NCBI GenBank assembly: GCA_963722715.1
Contig: CAVROA010000023.1
Coordinates: 186,001-250,000, forward strand
Origin: DASQGA01 sp963722715
GTDB taxonomy: Bacteria > Actinomycetota > Thermoleophilia > Gaiellales > Gaiellaceae
DNA: 64,000 nt
Direction: 5' to 3'
Under the pieces are notes generated by a model. That model was not told the origin of the DNA. It did no database searches and was given only the letters and a program-made list of their open reading frames with translations. The stretch's first letter is position 1, and each line of letters begins with the position of its first letter. Made by a program: the position numbers and the translations under genes. Shown here piece after piece: positions 1-7,839 of the stretch.

Positions 1-105
1 ATCAACGCAATCCCGGCCTTCCTGCTCGACGACCGCTTGATCGTGCTCGGAGCGCAACCCGACGCGGTCTTCGAGCAGGCGTTCGACCAGCTCGCCCGAG
101 CCTGA
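1..105 (+). CDS. C-terminal end of a DsbA/FrnE-type thiol oxidoreductase (partial)
   Basis: The window opens inside a reading frame that ends at TGA 103-105. Its 34 visible residues begin INAIPAFLLDDRLIVLGAQP and continue to a short helical tail. This closely resembles the end of the DsbA/FrnE family, where a cis-Pro loop (V-P-A-F) is followed by a strand and a G-A-Q motif. In that family the protein is a thioredoxin-fold disulfide oxidoreductase or 2-hydroxychromene-2-carboxylate isomerase-like enzyme. The catalytic N-terminus is outside the window, so the assignment rests on this short tail only. Confidence 0.55.
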   Translation: MNAIPAFLLDDRLIVLGAQPDAVFEQAFDQLARA

Positions 106-120
106 ACGCGCGCACATACG

Positions 121-150
121 ACAGGGGCGGCGCCAAAGCGCCGCCCCTGT
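121..150. terminator. Bidirectional hairpin between convergent genes
   Basis: A perfect 12-bp inverted repeat (121-132 and 139-150) with a 6-nt loop lies between the end of the DsbA-like gene and the end of the SRPBCC gene on the other strand. There is no clear T tract, but the position and stem strength fit a terminator serving both genes. Confidence 0.6.
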
Positions 151-175
151 CCGAGCCATATTCGCAACGTGCGTT

Positions 176-640
176 TTAGCGCACGGAGGTCTGCTCGACC
201 TCACCGCGCCAGGCACCCGACTCCTGGCCGCGACTCTCGACGAGCTTCTTGAACCGCTCGAGGTCGCCTTTCACGCGCCGGTCGTCGAGACCGAGAGCAC
301 TCCCGGCCTTCTCGACGAGGCCCTCGGCTTTCCAGTCCATCTGAACCATGATCCGAGTCTTCGCGTCGCCGACTCGGTGGAAGGTGACGACGCCGCTGAT
401 TCCCTTCCCGCCCGTCGCCTTCCAGGCGATGCGCTGGTCCGGAACCTGCTCGGTGATCTCGGCTTCCCACTCCTCGGACTTCCCGCCGACCTCCGCCTTC
501 CAGCGAAGGTGGGTGTCGTCAATCTGGTGGACGTACTCGACGCCCTCCATGAACTCGGGAAACTCCTCGAACTGCGTCCACTGGTTGTACGCGGTGCGTA
601 CAGGGACGTTGACCTCGATCGATTGCTCGATGGTAGGCAT
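176..640 (-). CDS. SRPBCC (polyketide cyclase/dehydrase-like) protein
   Basis: The protein of about 154 residues begins MPTIEQSIEVNVPVRTAYNQ, the typical first strand and helix of a START/Bet v1-like (SRPBCC) fold. W-x-Q-F-E-x-F-P-x-F-M follows, as in the COQ10/polyketide-cyclase family found in many actinobacteria. Members bind small hydrophobic ligands; the ligand here is unknown. The frame is open further upstream, but ATG at 640 is chosen because a strong AAGGGGG ribosome site lies about 6 bases ahead of it and the family homology starts there. It is transcribed away from the enolase-like gene and ends against the hairpin at 121-150. Confidence 0.8.
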   Translation of the reverse strand: MPTIEQSIEVNVPVRTAYNQWTQFEEFPEFMEGVEYVHQIDDTHLRWKAEVGGKSEEWEAEITEQVPDQRIAWKATGGKGISGVVTFHRVGDAKTRIMVQMDWKAEGLVEKAGSALGLDDRRVKGDLERFKKLVESRGQESGAWRGEVEQTSVR

Positions 641-716
641 GTAGACCCCCTTCATTTGATGTCCGTCGTCCTCTACCCGGGACAAGCGCGTCTAAACGGT
701 AGGCTGGGCACCGACA

Positions 717-1787
717 ATGCCGCTCTACGACACGGTTTCCGGCCTGCCGCTCGAGGTTGAGTCGTACGCGCTCGAGGGGCTCGCTCAGGACATCTCGCCC
801 GAGCTCACGAGACGGACGACGGTCGTCCGGCTCCAGGGAGGAGGACACGAGGGAGTCGGCGAGGACGTCACCTACGACGGGGACGACCAGGGCCGCCTCC
901 AGGAGGCCGGCCCCGTCCAGCCATTGGCGGGCTCCTGGACGTTCGCGTCGTTCTCCGAGCGACTCGGCGAGCTCGACCTGTTCCCGGAGGCTCCCAGTGC
1001 GGAGGTCTACCGCAACTACCGCCGGTGGGCGTTCGAGAGCGCCGCCCTCGACTTGGCGCTCCGGCAGGCTGGCCGCTCGCTCGCGGAGGTCGTCGGGCGG
1101 GAGCCTCGCCCGGTGACCTTCGTGGCCTCGATGCGCCTCGGAGAGCCTGCGTCGATCGCGCCAGTCCGCGCGTGGCTCGATCTCTATCCCGCACTCAGGT
1201 TCAAGCTCGACCCGACGAGCTCCTGGGGAGACGAGCTCGTCGCGGAGCTGGCGGCAACGGGCGCGGTCGACTCGGTCGACCTGAAGGGTTTTTACAAGGG
1301 CACCCCGGTCGACCAGCATGCCGACCCCGCGCTCTATGCCCGTGTCGCCGAAGGACTTCCCGACGCCTGGATCGAGGATCCGGAGCTGACCGAGGAGACT
1401 GACCGCGTCCTCGAGCCCCATCGCCACCGGTTCACCTGGGATGCCCCCATTCACTCGCCGGCAGATATTGAAGCCCTCCCCTTCCCGCCTCGGACGATCA
1501 ACATGAAGCCGTCCCGATTCGGCCCGGTGAGCACTCTGTTCGAGACCTACGACTTCTGCTCCGAGCGCGGGATCGATCTTTACGGGGGCGGCCAGTTCGA
1601 GCTCGGCCCGGGACGCGGGCAGCTTCAGTACCTCGCGTCGCTCTTCCATCCGGACGGCCCGAACGACATCGCTCCGAAGGGATACAACGGCCCCGGGCCC
1701 GTCGCCGGGCTCCCGACCAGCCCGCTCGAGCCGGCCGGCGAACCGATCGGCTTTCGCTGGCGGGACTACCCCGCGGCTACTCGCTGA
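717..1787 (+). CDS. Enolase-superfamily enzyme (mandelate racemase/muconate-lactonizing type)
   Basis: A 356-residue protein with a capping domain (about 1-130) and a TIM barrel. Candidate metal ligands sit at the ends of successive strands: D188 (V-D-L-K), E220 (W-I-E-D-P) and D242 (T-W-D-A-P). K264 (N-M-K-P-S) is the likely base on the last strands. On the second strand only K163 is present, and the usual second Lys of the K-x-K pair is D165, so the acid/base chemistry differs from mandelate racemase or MLE. The superfamily abstracts a proton alpha to a carboxylate. The substrate cannot be read from sequence. A TAGGCT box at 700-705 lies just ahead of the ATG. The 3' end overlaps the convergent lipoprotein gene by 11 bp. 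Confidence 0.75.
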   Translation: MPLYDTVSGLPLEVESYALEGLAQDISPELTRRTTVVRLQGGGHEGVGEDVTYDGDDQGRLQEAGPVQPLAGSWTFASFSERLGELDLFPEAPSAEVYRNYRRWAFESAALDLALRQAGRSLAEVVGREPRPVTFVASMRLGEPASIAPVRAWLDLYPALRFKLDPTSSWGDELVAELAATGAVDSVDLKGFYKGTPVDQHADPALYARVAEGLPDAWIEDPELTEETDRVLEPHRHRFTWDAPIHSPADIEALPFPPRTINMKPSRFGPVSTLFETYDFCSERGIDLYGGGQFELGPGRGQLQYLASLFHPDGPNDIAPKGYNGPGPVAGLPTSPLEPAGEPIGFRWRDYPAATR

Positions 1788-2259
1788 ACTTGTAGCCGGC
1801 GGCTTCGAGGTCGTCGCCGGCCTGTTGCAGCGTCTTCCCCGAGTCGAAGGTCTCGATCTTGTTCGCCTCCGTCTGGATCTTTCCGAAGTCGCCTGATTCG
1901 AGCGCCGACTTGAACCCATCGAGGTCGTCGGCCAGCTCCTGCATGCCGCTGGCCAGTTTGTCGTTTGCCGCGGCGGCATCGTCGGGCGGGGTGAGGCTCT
2001 CGAGCTCGTCAGCCTGCGCTCGAAGCTTCTCCTGAATGGACTCCACCTCGCTCGCGGCGTCGTCCAGGGAGCCCGACCCCTTCAGGGCGCCCTCGAGCTG
2101 CGTTCCGAGCGCCTCGAAGGAGGTGCTGAGCTCGGTGCGCGTCGTGTTCAGCTGGTCTTGGTATTCCTGCTTCGAAAGCGCGTCGCCACCTCCGCCTCCG
2201 CCACAGGCAGTGAGCAGCATCGCGGTCATGACCGAGCAGAGGAGGGAGACGCGCGGCAC
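1777..2259 (-). CDS. Small secreted lipoprotein of unknown function
   Basis: A 160-residue protein starting at GTG. It has a short positively charged N-terminus, a hydrophobic stretch and a lipobox L-T-A-C near residue 19, followed by a glycine linker. The mature part is Ala/Glu/Asp-rich and predicted to be helical or coiled-coil (many Q, L, A and D). No catalytic motif is visible. It is likely a surface-anchored lipoprotein; no function can be assigned. It converges on the enolase-like gene with an 11-bp tail overlap. Confidence 0.75.
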   Translation of the reverse strand: MPRVSLLCSVMTAMLLTACGGGGGGDALSKQEYQDQLNTTRTELSTSFEALGTQLEGALKGSGSLDDAASEVESIQEKLRAQADELESLTPPDDAAAANDKLASGMQELADDLDGFKSALESGDFGKIQTEANKIETFDSGKTLQQAGDDLEAAGYKFSE

Positions 2260-2308
2260 GTGCGGCAGCCTACTATGGCGGGCGAGTCACCTTCAGAAGG
2301 GAGATCGT

Positions 2309-2479
2309 GTGCCGGCGTACATCAAGCTCCTCTTGCTTGCGCGGCAAGGCTGGAAGCGGCTTCCGCCCGAGCAACGGCGGAAGGTTCTCAAGGAGGCGGC
2401 AAAAACCGCGCGAAAGCACGGGCCGACCCTCGCCAAGCATGCCCACACGGCCGTGAAGGCCGCGCGCAAACCCCGTTAG
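2309..2479 (+). CDS. 56-residue basic protein of unknown function
   Basis: A short frame with GTG start at 2309 preceded by AGAAGGGA about 6 bases upstream. The product has a hydrophobic start (Y-I-K-L-L-L-L-A) and then a highly basic helical tail rich in K, R, A and H. Codons are GC-rich at the third position, like neighbouring genes, and it sits 12 bp before the site-2 protease start, probably in the same transcript. The family is not recognised. Confidence 0.55.
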   Translation: MPAYIKLLLLARQGWKRLPPEQRRKVLKEAAKTARKHGPTLAKHAHTAVKAARKPR

Positions 2480-2491
2480 CCTGGTAGTCCC

Positions 2492-3619
2492 GTGAACGAC
2501 AGCATCACGCTGGGTCGCATCGCCGGGATCCGGGTCGGCGTCAACTGGAGCTGGCTCGTCGTCTTCGCGCTGATCGTCTGGACGCTCTCCGAGTCGATCT
2601 TCCCGCGCATGAACCCGGGACTGTCCGATGGCACGTACCTCGGCATGGCGATCGCGGCGGCACTGCTCTTCTTCATCTCGCTGCTCATGCACGAGTACGG
2701 GCACGCGCTCGTCGCACGCCGGGAGGGAATGGAGATCGACGGCATCACGCTCTGGCTCTTCGGAGGTGTGGCCCGGTTCAAGGGCATGTTTCCGAGTGCG
2801 GGCGCTGAGTTCCGGATTGCGATCGCCGGACCGATCGTCTCCCTCGTGCTCGGCGTCCTCTTCGTGCTCTTCGCCTGGCTCACGCCTTCGCCGGAGGCGG
2901 TGGACGGCGCCGCCGCCTGGCTCGGCTACATCAACCTGACACTTCTCGTCTTCAACCTTCTCCCGGCGCTCCCGCTCGACGGTGGGCGAGTGCTGCGATC
3001 GGCCCTCTGGGCCGCTCGGAACGACTTCGCATGGGCGACGCGCGTCGCGGCCTGGGTTGGACGCGCCTTCGGCTACGTCTTCATCGCCGTGGGTCTCGGC
3101 TTGTTCATCTTCCAGGGCGCCTTCAGCGGCGCCTGGCTGGCCTTCATCGGCTGGTTCCTCCTCCAGGCCGCCGGCGCCGAGGACCGGTACCTGCTGGCGC
3201 GCCAGGCGCTCTCCGGCCTCCGTGTGGGAGACCTGATGGTTCGCGACCCGGTGACCGCCAGACCAGACATGACGTTGGGGGACTTCATGGACGAGGTCGT
3301 GACCCAACGCCGCCATACGACCTATCCCGTCGTTGAAGACGGCCGCGCCCTCGGACTCCTTCCGTTCCGCTGCGTGGCCGAGGTCCCGCGCCGGGAGTGG
3401 GATACGCGGCTGGTTCGGGACTGCATGATTCCGCGCGACCGTGTGCCCGTGGTCAACGAGATGGACGATGCCATCGACGCCGCCGCGGAGCTCGCGGATG
3501 GAGACGTCAACAGGGCCCTCGTCCTCGACGGCGACCGGCTCGCCGGGCTCCTTTCGGTGACCGACGTCGCCCGCGCCCTGCAGATTAGGCGGTTACCTGG
3601 AAGGCCGATTCCGGCCTAG
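2492..3619 (+). CDS. Site-2 protease-type M50 metalloprotease with C-terminal CBS domains
   Basis: A 375-residue membrane protein with GTG start. The zinc motif H67-E-Y-G-H71 lies in a membrane segment (about 55-75), and the second metal-binding motif N155-L-L-P-A-L-P-L-D163-G lies in a later one; five or six membrane spans occupy residues 18-225. Two CBS repeats fill about 235-375 (R-V-G-D-L-M-V-R-D-P and L-V-R-D-C-M-I-P). Family members cleave membrane-embedded substrates such as anti-sigma factors; the CBS pair probably senses adenine nucleotides. The substrate here is unknown. A short GC hairpin (3602-3617) runs into the stop codon and may be the terminator. Confidence 0.9.
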   Translation: MNDSITLGRIAGIRVGVNWSWLVVFALIVWTLSESIFPRMNPGLSDGTYLGMAIAAALLFFISLLMHEYGHALVARREGMEIDGITLWLFGGVARFKGMFPSAGAEFRIAIAGPIVSLVLGVLFVLFAWLTPSPEAVDGAAAWLGYINLTLLVFNLLPALPLDGGRVLRSALWAARNDFAWATRVAAWVGRAFGYVFIAVGLGLFIFQGAFSGAWLAFIGWFLLQAAGAEDRYLLARQALSGLRVGDLMVRDPVTARPDMTLGDFMDEVVTQRRHTTYPVVEDGRALGLLPFRCVAEVPRREWDTRLVRDCMIPRDRVPVVNEMDDAIDAAAELADGDVNRALVLDGDRLAGLLSVTDVARALQIRRLPGRPIPA

Positions 3620-3643
3620 GGGCCGACTCGGCCGAGCTGTGAG

Positions 3644-3717
3644 GGTGGCCGACGGGACTCGAACCCGCGACAGCCGGGACCACAACCCGGGGCTCTACCA
3701 ACTGAGCTACGACCACC
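3644..3717 (-). tRNA. tRNA-His (GTG)
   Basis: The reverse complement folds as a cloverleaf with 7-bp acceptor, D stem GCTC/GAGC and anticodon loop TTGTGGT giving anticodon GTG. The T arm carries TTCGAGT. The extra 5' G (G-1, position 3717) opposite discriminator C73 (3644) is the histidine identity element and confirms the assignment. CCA is not encoded. Confidence 0.97.
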
Positions 3718-3767
3718 GCGCCGGGAGCAATCCTAGATGATCAGCCAGAGTGCTAGGTTCAGCCCGG

Positions 3768-3840
3768 GCGCCTGTAGCTCAGAGGACAGAGCAGCGGACT
3801 TCTAATCCGCGGGTCGCAGGTTCGAATCCTGCCAGGCGCG
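3768..3840 (+). tRNA. tRNA-Arg (TCT)
   Basis: A 73-nt cloverleaf: acceptor GCGCCTG/CAGGCGC, D arm, anticodon loop CTTCTAA with anticodon TCT at 3801-3803, T loop TTCGAAT and discriminator G at 3840. It reads AGA codons. It lies divergently beside tRNA-His, 50 bp away. Confidence 0.97.
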
Positions 3841-3896
3841 TCGCTGCGCTCAGCCGGATGTAGCACGCTGGGTGAGGCACGGAGGACGCTCGGGCG

Positions 3897-4169
3897 CTAC
3901 GAGCGCAATTTGTTCAGCACGTGCTCGGCCGCGGCCTCGGGCCAATTCGACGGCACGTCCACCTCTTCAAGCAGAGCTGTCAGTCGGCTCGCCGCAGCGA
4001 TATCGCCGAGGCGGCCAAGCACGAAGGCGGCGTAAAAGCCCGCCCACAAGTCGTCGCGCACACCCTTCAGCGCGGTCACCTCGTACTCATGGTGCGCGGA
4101 GGTCGCGGCCGAAAGAGCCTGAGCCAGTTCAGATTTGGAAGGCAGATCGGCCACTGCAGCCGCGAACAT
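3897..4169 (-). CDS. Conserved hypothetical small helical protein
   Basis: About 90 residues from the chosen ATG. Features are L-P-S-K-S-E-L, H-H-E-Y-E near the middle, then G-V-R-D-D-L-W-A-G-F-Y-A-A-F-V-L-G and a C-terminal helical tail. The H-H-x-Y-E plus W-x-x-(F/W)-Y-A layout recurs in small bacterial proteins of unknown function; I do not recognise a named domain. The frame is open to 4232 (GTG), 13 bp after the stop of the larger unknown gene upstream, so the start is uncertain. Same-strand spacing suggests one transcript with that gene. Confidence 0.5.
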   Translation of the reverse strand: MFAAAVADLPSKSELAQALSAATSAHHEYEVTALKGVRDDLWAGFYAAFVLGRLGDIAAASRLTALLEEVDVPSNWPEAAAEHVLNKLRS

Positions 4170-4245
4170 AGTCAAGGCCACGGTCGACGCGCGCCGGTTC
4201 GTGCCCTCGTTTAGCCGTCGGTGCGGGCGCACTTGGCCCTGCCCG

Positions 4246-5421
4246 TCAGATTTCCCCGTCAGGCACGACCCCCCGCCTGAAGCTCGCCACCTGTTCAGGT
4301 GTGAAAGGCGGGCGGGAGAGCGGCTCGCTCAGGTGGAACGCGCAGAACATGTGGACGATGTAATGCATCCGCTGTTGGAGATCAGACCAGTCGCGCGCGC
4401 CGCAGTCGTCGAGAGCCGGCGCAACCGGTTCGAACCGCGCCAGCAGCTCGATCAGATCCGCGTCGGCGGGCTCGTGGAGCGCGTCCGGGTACGCGTCGGC
4501 CAGATGCGTCCCGAGCGCCAGTACCCGCTCCGGCAGCGACATGACCATGAACGCCTCCGTGATTACTTCGCGTGCAAGCCTGCTCGCGCTTCGCTGCACG
4601 CCTCCCGCCACGACGCCGGCGGCAGCGGCGGCCGGTCGCCGGACAACCGGCCACCAGCGGGCTGCCGACGGGAAGAGAGCCTCGAGGGCTCGGCGCCCCA
4701 GATCCTCCTTCGTTGCATACGGGGCGTCGAGAGCCTCGCGAATCTCCGGCTGCAGGCGCGTCTGCTCGTGGAAGCCGATTTCGAGGTTCGCGAGGACGGC
4801 GAGCTCCGTGCGAACCTTCGGATCGGGCTCGAGCCGCCGGCGCTCATACCGGACGAACGCCTGGCGCAAGTAGCGCTGCCCCTCGGGTGGGTCGCCGGGC
4901 CGAAGTCCGTCGAGGAAACGTTGGAACGAAGCGGACTCGGCCCCGTCAGGCGGGCACTCGTGAAGATACCGTGCGAATTGGAGCCCGATCTCCTCGAACA
5001 CCTTCAGGTTCCCGCGAGCGACCGCGTCACTGGCACACTCGAACGCGTCGAACGGTGTGTGCAGCGCAGCCGTCAGGCGCCCGATCCGCGTCTCGCGCTG
5101 GAAGAGGCCGTGGCGCAGGAGCCGACGCCAGAGCGTCGCTATTGGATGCAGCAGCCAGCGGCTTTCCCCGAGCTTGCGCCCGAAGTGGTCGATGAGGTCC
5201 TCACCGCGGATCGTCCGCCCCGCCTGTCGCGACGCCCACGTGGCGTACGTGCACCAGTTCGCGCCCTCGCCGCTCCGTGCCGCGAACGCCGCCGCGAGAC
5301 GCGAGTAGCAGTGGGTGATCTCGAGGTTTCGGATGATCGGGTTCGCGATCGAGGCGATCTGCCGGACGTCGTCCGCGCTCGGCACGAGGGTCGATCGGTT
5401 CGCGTCGGGTCTCACGGCCAT
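4246..5421 (-). CDS. Hypothetical protein of about 391 residues, unknown family
   Basis: A long GC-codon-biased frame. Near the N-terminus it carries I-R-N-L-x-I-T-H-C-Y and the distinctive A-N-W-C-T-Y-A-T-W-A-S-R-Q-A-G motif, followed by a long helical body with no membrane segments. The C-terminal third contains M-S-L-P-E-R-V-L-A-L-G-T-H-L. I do not recognise a domain or active site; the conserved-looking Trp/Cys/Thr-rich segment may be a binding site. ATG at 5421 (M-A-V-R-P-D) is chosen over an upstream ATG at 5484 because the extra residues are proline-rich and look like leader DNA. It is divergent from the 55-residue gene at 5483. Confidence 0.55.
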   Translation of the reverse strand: MAVRPDANRSTLVPSADDVRQIASIANPIIRNLEITHCYSRLAAAFAARSGEGANWCTYATWASRQAGRTIRGEDLIDHFGRKLGESRWLLHPIATLWRRLLRHGLFQRETRIGRLTAALHTPFDAFECASDAVARGNLKVFEEIGLQFARYLHECPPDGAESASFQRFLDGLRPGDPPEGQRYLRQAFVRYERRRLEPDPKVRTELAVLANLEIGFHEQTRLQPEIREALDAPYATKEDLGRRALEALFPSAARWWPVVRRPAAAAAGVVAGGVQRSASRLAREVITEAFMVMSLPERVLALGTHLADAYPDALHEPADADLIELLARFEPVAPALDDCGARDWSDLQQRMHYIVHMFCAFHLSEPLSRPPFTPEQVASFRRGVVPDGEI

Positions 5422-5482
5422 AACGATGTCTTGTTTTCGCGCGGGCGGCGGGTTAGCCTCGCGCGGACAACCGGAGGTATGC

Positions 5483-5650
5483 ATGCCCCAACAGAGGAAA
5501 CAGGTCGTTGTGATCGTCGAGAAGAGCCCTCAGCAGCGTCACAAGCTCCCCGCCATGGACGCCCCGCTTGCGCAGCAGGTCAAGCAAGCTCTCGACCCCG
5601 GGAAGGGTGGCAAGATCGTCGACGTGATCCTGGAGGACGCCGAAGACTAG
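5483..5650 (+). CDS. 55-residue conserved-looking small protein
   Basis: ATG at 5483 follows GGAGG with ideal spacing. The product begins M-P-Q-Q-R-K-Q-V-V-V-I-V-E and ends acidic (I-L-E-D-A-E-D). It is soluble and has no Cys. A TAGCCT box lies about 25 bp upstream of the ATG, so a short leader mRNA is likely. Function unknown. Confidence 0.6.
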   Translation: MPQQRKQVVVIVEKSPQQRHKLPAMDAPLAQQVKQALDPGKGGKIVDVILEDAED

Positions 5651-5711
5651 GAAGTTGACGGCGTAGAAGCTCTAAGAGCCGTTCCGGGCCGAGGCTGGAC
5701 CGGGAGTTCGG

Positions 5712-5816
5712 TTAGGAATTCGCGCCGGCGCGTGCCGCGCGGCGGGCACGCGTGCGCTGGACGAGCCGCCAGGCCCGCCTGGCGAGCCACATGATCACAA
5801 GGCGCCGGATCCACAC
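5712..5816 (-). CDS. 34-residue Arg/Trp-rich small protein (candidate)
   Basis: GTG at 5816 is preceded at 5 bases by GGAAGGAGGA (5821-5830), one of the strongest ribosome-binding sites in the window. The frame encodes about 34 residues with a hydrophobic patch (L-V-I-M-W-L-A) flanked by many Arg, so a membrane-surface or nucleic-acid-binding micropeptide is plausible. Its size leaves coding potential unproven; the ribosome site is the main evidence. Confidence 0.45.
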   Translation of the reverse strand: MWIRRLVIMWLARRAWRLVQRTRARRAARAGANS

Positions 5817-5941
5817 GGCATCCTCCTTCCCCTGGCGCGCGCCCGCAAACACGCCGCACCCGTTCGGGGGATTTCCGGCGGAGCGCAGGCGATCCACGAT
5901 GAGAGAGACAGCTGCGGCAAGTCGCGTTTCGGGAGGCCACC

Positions 5942-6364
5942 ATCTCACTCCGATTTCTGCTCGCCGGGCTCACCTTCATCGCAACCGCACTCGTGATCGC
6001 GGCCCTCCCTGTCGTCGCCCAGGGCCATACGCCCACGGGTGTCTGGTCGAAGCCCTGCACGATCGTCGGTACCGCGGGGAATGACATGATCCGAGGCACG
6101 GCTAGAGCCGACGTGATTTGCGGCCTCGGAGGCGCGGATGTCCTGGCCGGGAACTCCGGCGCGGACATCATTCGGGGCGGAGGTGGAGCAGACGTGATCC
6201 AGGGTGACGCGGGCCAAGACGTCCTCCTCGGAGGGGCCGGGAACGACATTCTCCAGAGCTACGACGGGACGCACGACCACGTCAACGGCGGCCTCGGCTT
6301 CGACCGCCTGCCGCGCCACGACCGCTTCCTCGACCGGGTCTCCGGCGTCGAGTCGTTCGACTAG
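5942..6364 (+). CDS. Secreted RTX-type calcium-binding repeat protein
   Basis: The C-terminal two thirds hold about six glycine/aspartate nonapeptides of the G-G-x-G-x-D-x-(L/I/V) type (for example G-G-A-D-V-L-A-G-N, G-G-A-G-N-D-I-L), which form a calcium-stabilised beta roll. Read from 5942, the N-terminus is a signal peptide (L-R-F-L-L-A-G-L-T-F-I-A then V-V-A-Q-G). No ATG, GTG or TTG lies between the upstream stop (5900-5902) and GTG 5993, and the latter would remove most of the signal peptide. GGGAGG at 5931-5936 points to the ATC at 5942 as start. Its stop overlaps that of the convergent permease gene in CTAG. At about 140 residues it is a minimal RTX protein with no enzymatic domain. 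Confidence 0.7.
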   Translation: MSLRFLLAGLTFIATALVIAALPVVAQGHTPTGVWSKPCTIVGTAGNDMIRGTARADVICGLGGADVLAGNSGADIIRGGGGADVIQGDAGQDVLLGGAGNDILQSYDGTHDHVNGGLGFDRLPRHDRFLDRVSGVESFD

Positions 6365-7464
6365 CCCGAGTCGTTCGGAGCAGGGAGCGCAGCGCCCGGC
6401 GGCGTCTCGATCAGCCTCTCCCTGTGTGCGAGCAGAAGCTCCCTGACAATCGCCTGGACCGAGCCGGCGACCGGAATCGCCATCAGGGCTCCGAGCACAC
6501 CGGCCAACTCAGCGCCGATCAGCACGGCCACGAGGACGGCGAGCGGGGAGAGCTGCACGGTCCGCCCGTAGATCACGGGCTGAAGTATGTGGTTCTCGAG
6601 CTGCTGGTAGAGGACGAAGAAGATCACCACGATGACGCCGCGCACGATGCCCTGCTCCACGAAGATCACGGCGGACACGATTATTGCGGCGAGCGTCGCG
6701 CCGGCGAGGGGGATCAGATCGAGTATCGCGACCACGAGCCCGAGCGCGAACGCGTAGCTCGAGCCGACAGAAAAGAGAACGATCGTGGTCACGACGCCCG
6801 CGATGAGGCTGATCACGAGGTTCCCGGAGACGTAACCGCCAATCGTCCGGTAAATGTTGCCGCTGACCCGCTCCCAGCGAGGCCGCACGCGCTCCGGCAG
6901 GAGCCCCAAAACGTGATCCACCGTATGAGGGCCCTCGAGGAGCATGAAGAAAGTCAGAAAGGCGATCGTCAGAGCCCCGACCACTCCGGTCACGATGCGC
7001 GTCAGGATCTCGACAGCCGGGCCCGTCAGACCCGTCACCCCACCCGTACCTGCCTTGTCGATCGCCTCCTGGAGCCGCTCGACTACCTGATAGTCGCGCT
7101 CGAGAAAACCGAGGGGACCCCGACCCGCTGTCAGGTCGGCGACGATTGCAGGCAGAGCATCGATGAAGTCGCGTACCTGATCGACGAGCGGTGGGATGAG
7201 GAGGAAGCCGAGCCCGATCATCGAGAGGAGGGCCGCCAGGAAGACGATCCCCGACGACAACCCCCGGCCCACCCCGCGCCGCTCGAAGTACTCGACTGCG
7301 GGGTTGAGCGCGGCCGCGAGGAAAGCAGCGATGAGGACCCACGTGATCACCCTGAAGGCGAAGTAGATGAGCGCCAGCAGCACGAAGACGACCAGGGTGA
7401 CCCCGAGAACGATCAGGATCGTCCGTGGGCGAAACGAGACGACCCGCTCTTCAGGCGTGGCCAT
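6361..7464 (-). CDS. AI-2E family (PerM/TqsA-like) membrane transporter
   Basis: A 367-residue polytopic protein. Two membrane spans near the N-terminus (about 14-60) flank A-A-F-L-A-A-A-L-N-P-A-V, the family's signature start. A soluble loop follows, then four to five spans with D-L-I-P-L-A-G and the H-I-L-Q-P-x-I-Y-G motif characteristic of AI-2E/UPF0118 exporters. Family members include the autoinducer-2 exporter TqsA and sodium/proton antiporters; the substrate here cannot be told. It ends in a shared CTAG with the RTX gene. Confidence 0.88.
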   Translation of the reverse strand: MATPEERVVSFRPRTILIVLGVTLVVFVLLALIYFAFRVITWVLIAAFLAAALNPAVEYFERRGVGRGLSSGIVFLAALLSMIGLGFLLIPPLVDQVRDFIDALPAIVADLTAGRGPLGFLERDYQVVERLQEAIDKAGTGGVTGLTGPAVEILTRIVTGVVGALTIAFLTFFMLLEGPHTVDHVLGLLPERVRPRWERVSGNIYRTIGGYVSGNLVISLIAGVVTTIVLFSVGSSYAFALGLVVAILDLIPLAGATLAAIIVSAVIFVEQGIVRGVIVVIFFVLYQQLENHILQPVIYGRTVQLSPLAVLVAVLIGAELAGVLGALMAIPVAGSVQAIVRELLLAHRERLIETPPGAALPAPNDSG

Positions 7465-7614
7465 CCTCGTAGTGTCCAGGGAAGGCCGGACGCCAAAGTC
7501 AGCAGAGTGGATGTCAACGGCAAGACAGATCCTTCGAGTGACGTCCTACCGAAACTGGAGGATTCGGCCCGTGCGGGCCTAACGTTTTCGGCACGGGCAA
7601 CCGAAAGGATCGAC

Positions 7615-7839
7615 ATGAAGATCCAGATCAACGAAATTCGGCTCCTCCCTGACCTGGTTGCGTTCCTCGAGCGGCTCGACGTCGCAAGCCACCGCCTCGC
7701 CCCCGACACAGTCGAGGTGCGACTCGTGCGTCCGTTGAGCGATCAGGTCGACGAAGCTGCGGATCGACTCACCATCGTCCAAACGCTCCGCGAGTGGTGC
7801 TCACTGCACCCGGGTGTCCGGGCGGACATCGTCCACTAG
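7615..7839 (+). CDS. 74-residue small hypothetical protein
   Basis: ATG at 7615 follows GAAAGGA at good spacing. The protein is charged, with a beta-strand start (M-K-I-Q-I-N-E-I-R-L-L) and a C-terminal helix with W-C and H-P-G-V. No family recognised. Stop overlaps the cupin gene's stop in CTAG. Confidence 0.6.
   Translation: MKIQINEIRLLPDLVAFLERLDVASHRLAPDTVEVRLVRPLSDQVDEAADRLTIVQTLREWCSLHPGVRADIVH

Noticed and set aside
519..1979. A long open frame on the minus strand opposite the enolase-like gene
   Set aside because: It is Arg/Gly-rich, lacks any family feature and is antisense to a clear enzyme; high GC content makes such shadow frames common (similar cases at 4135-5658, 6424-7839, 19456-20505 and 60164-61711).
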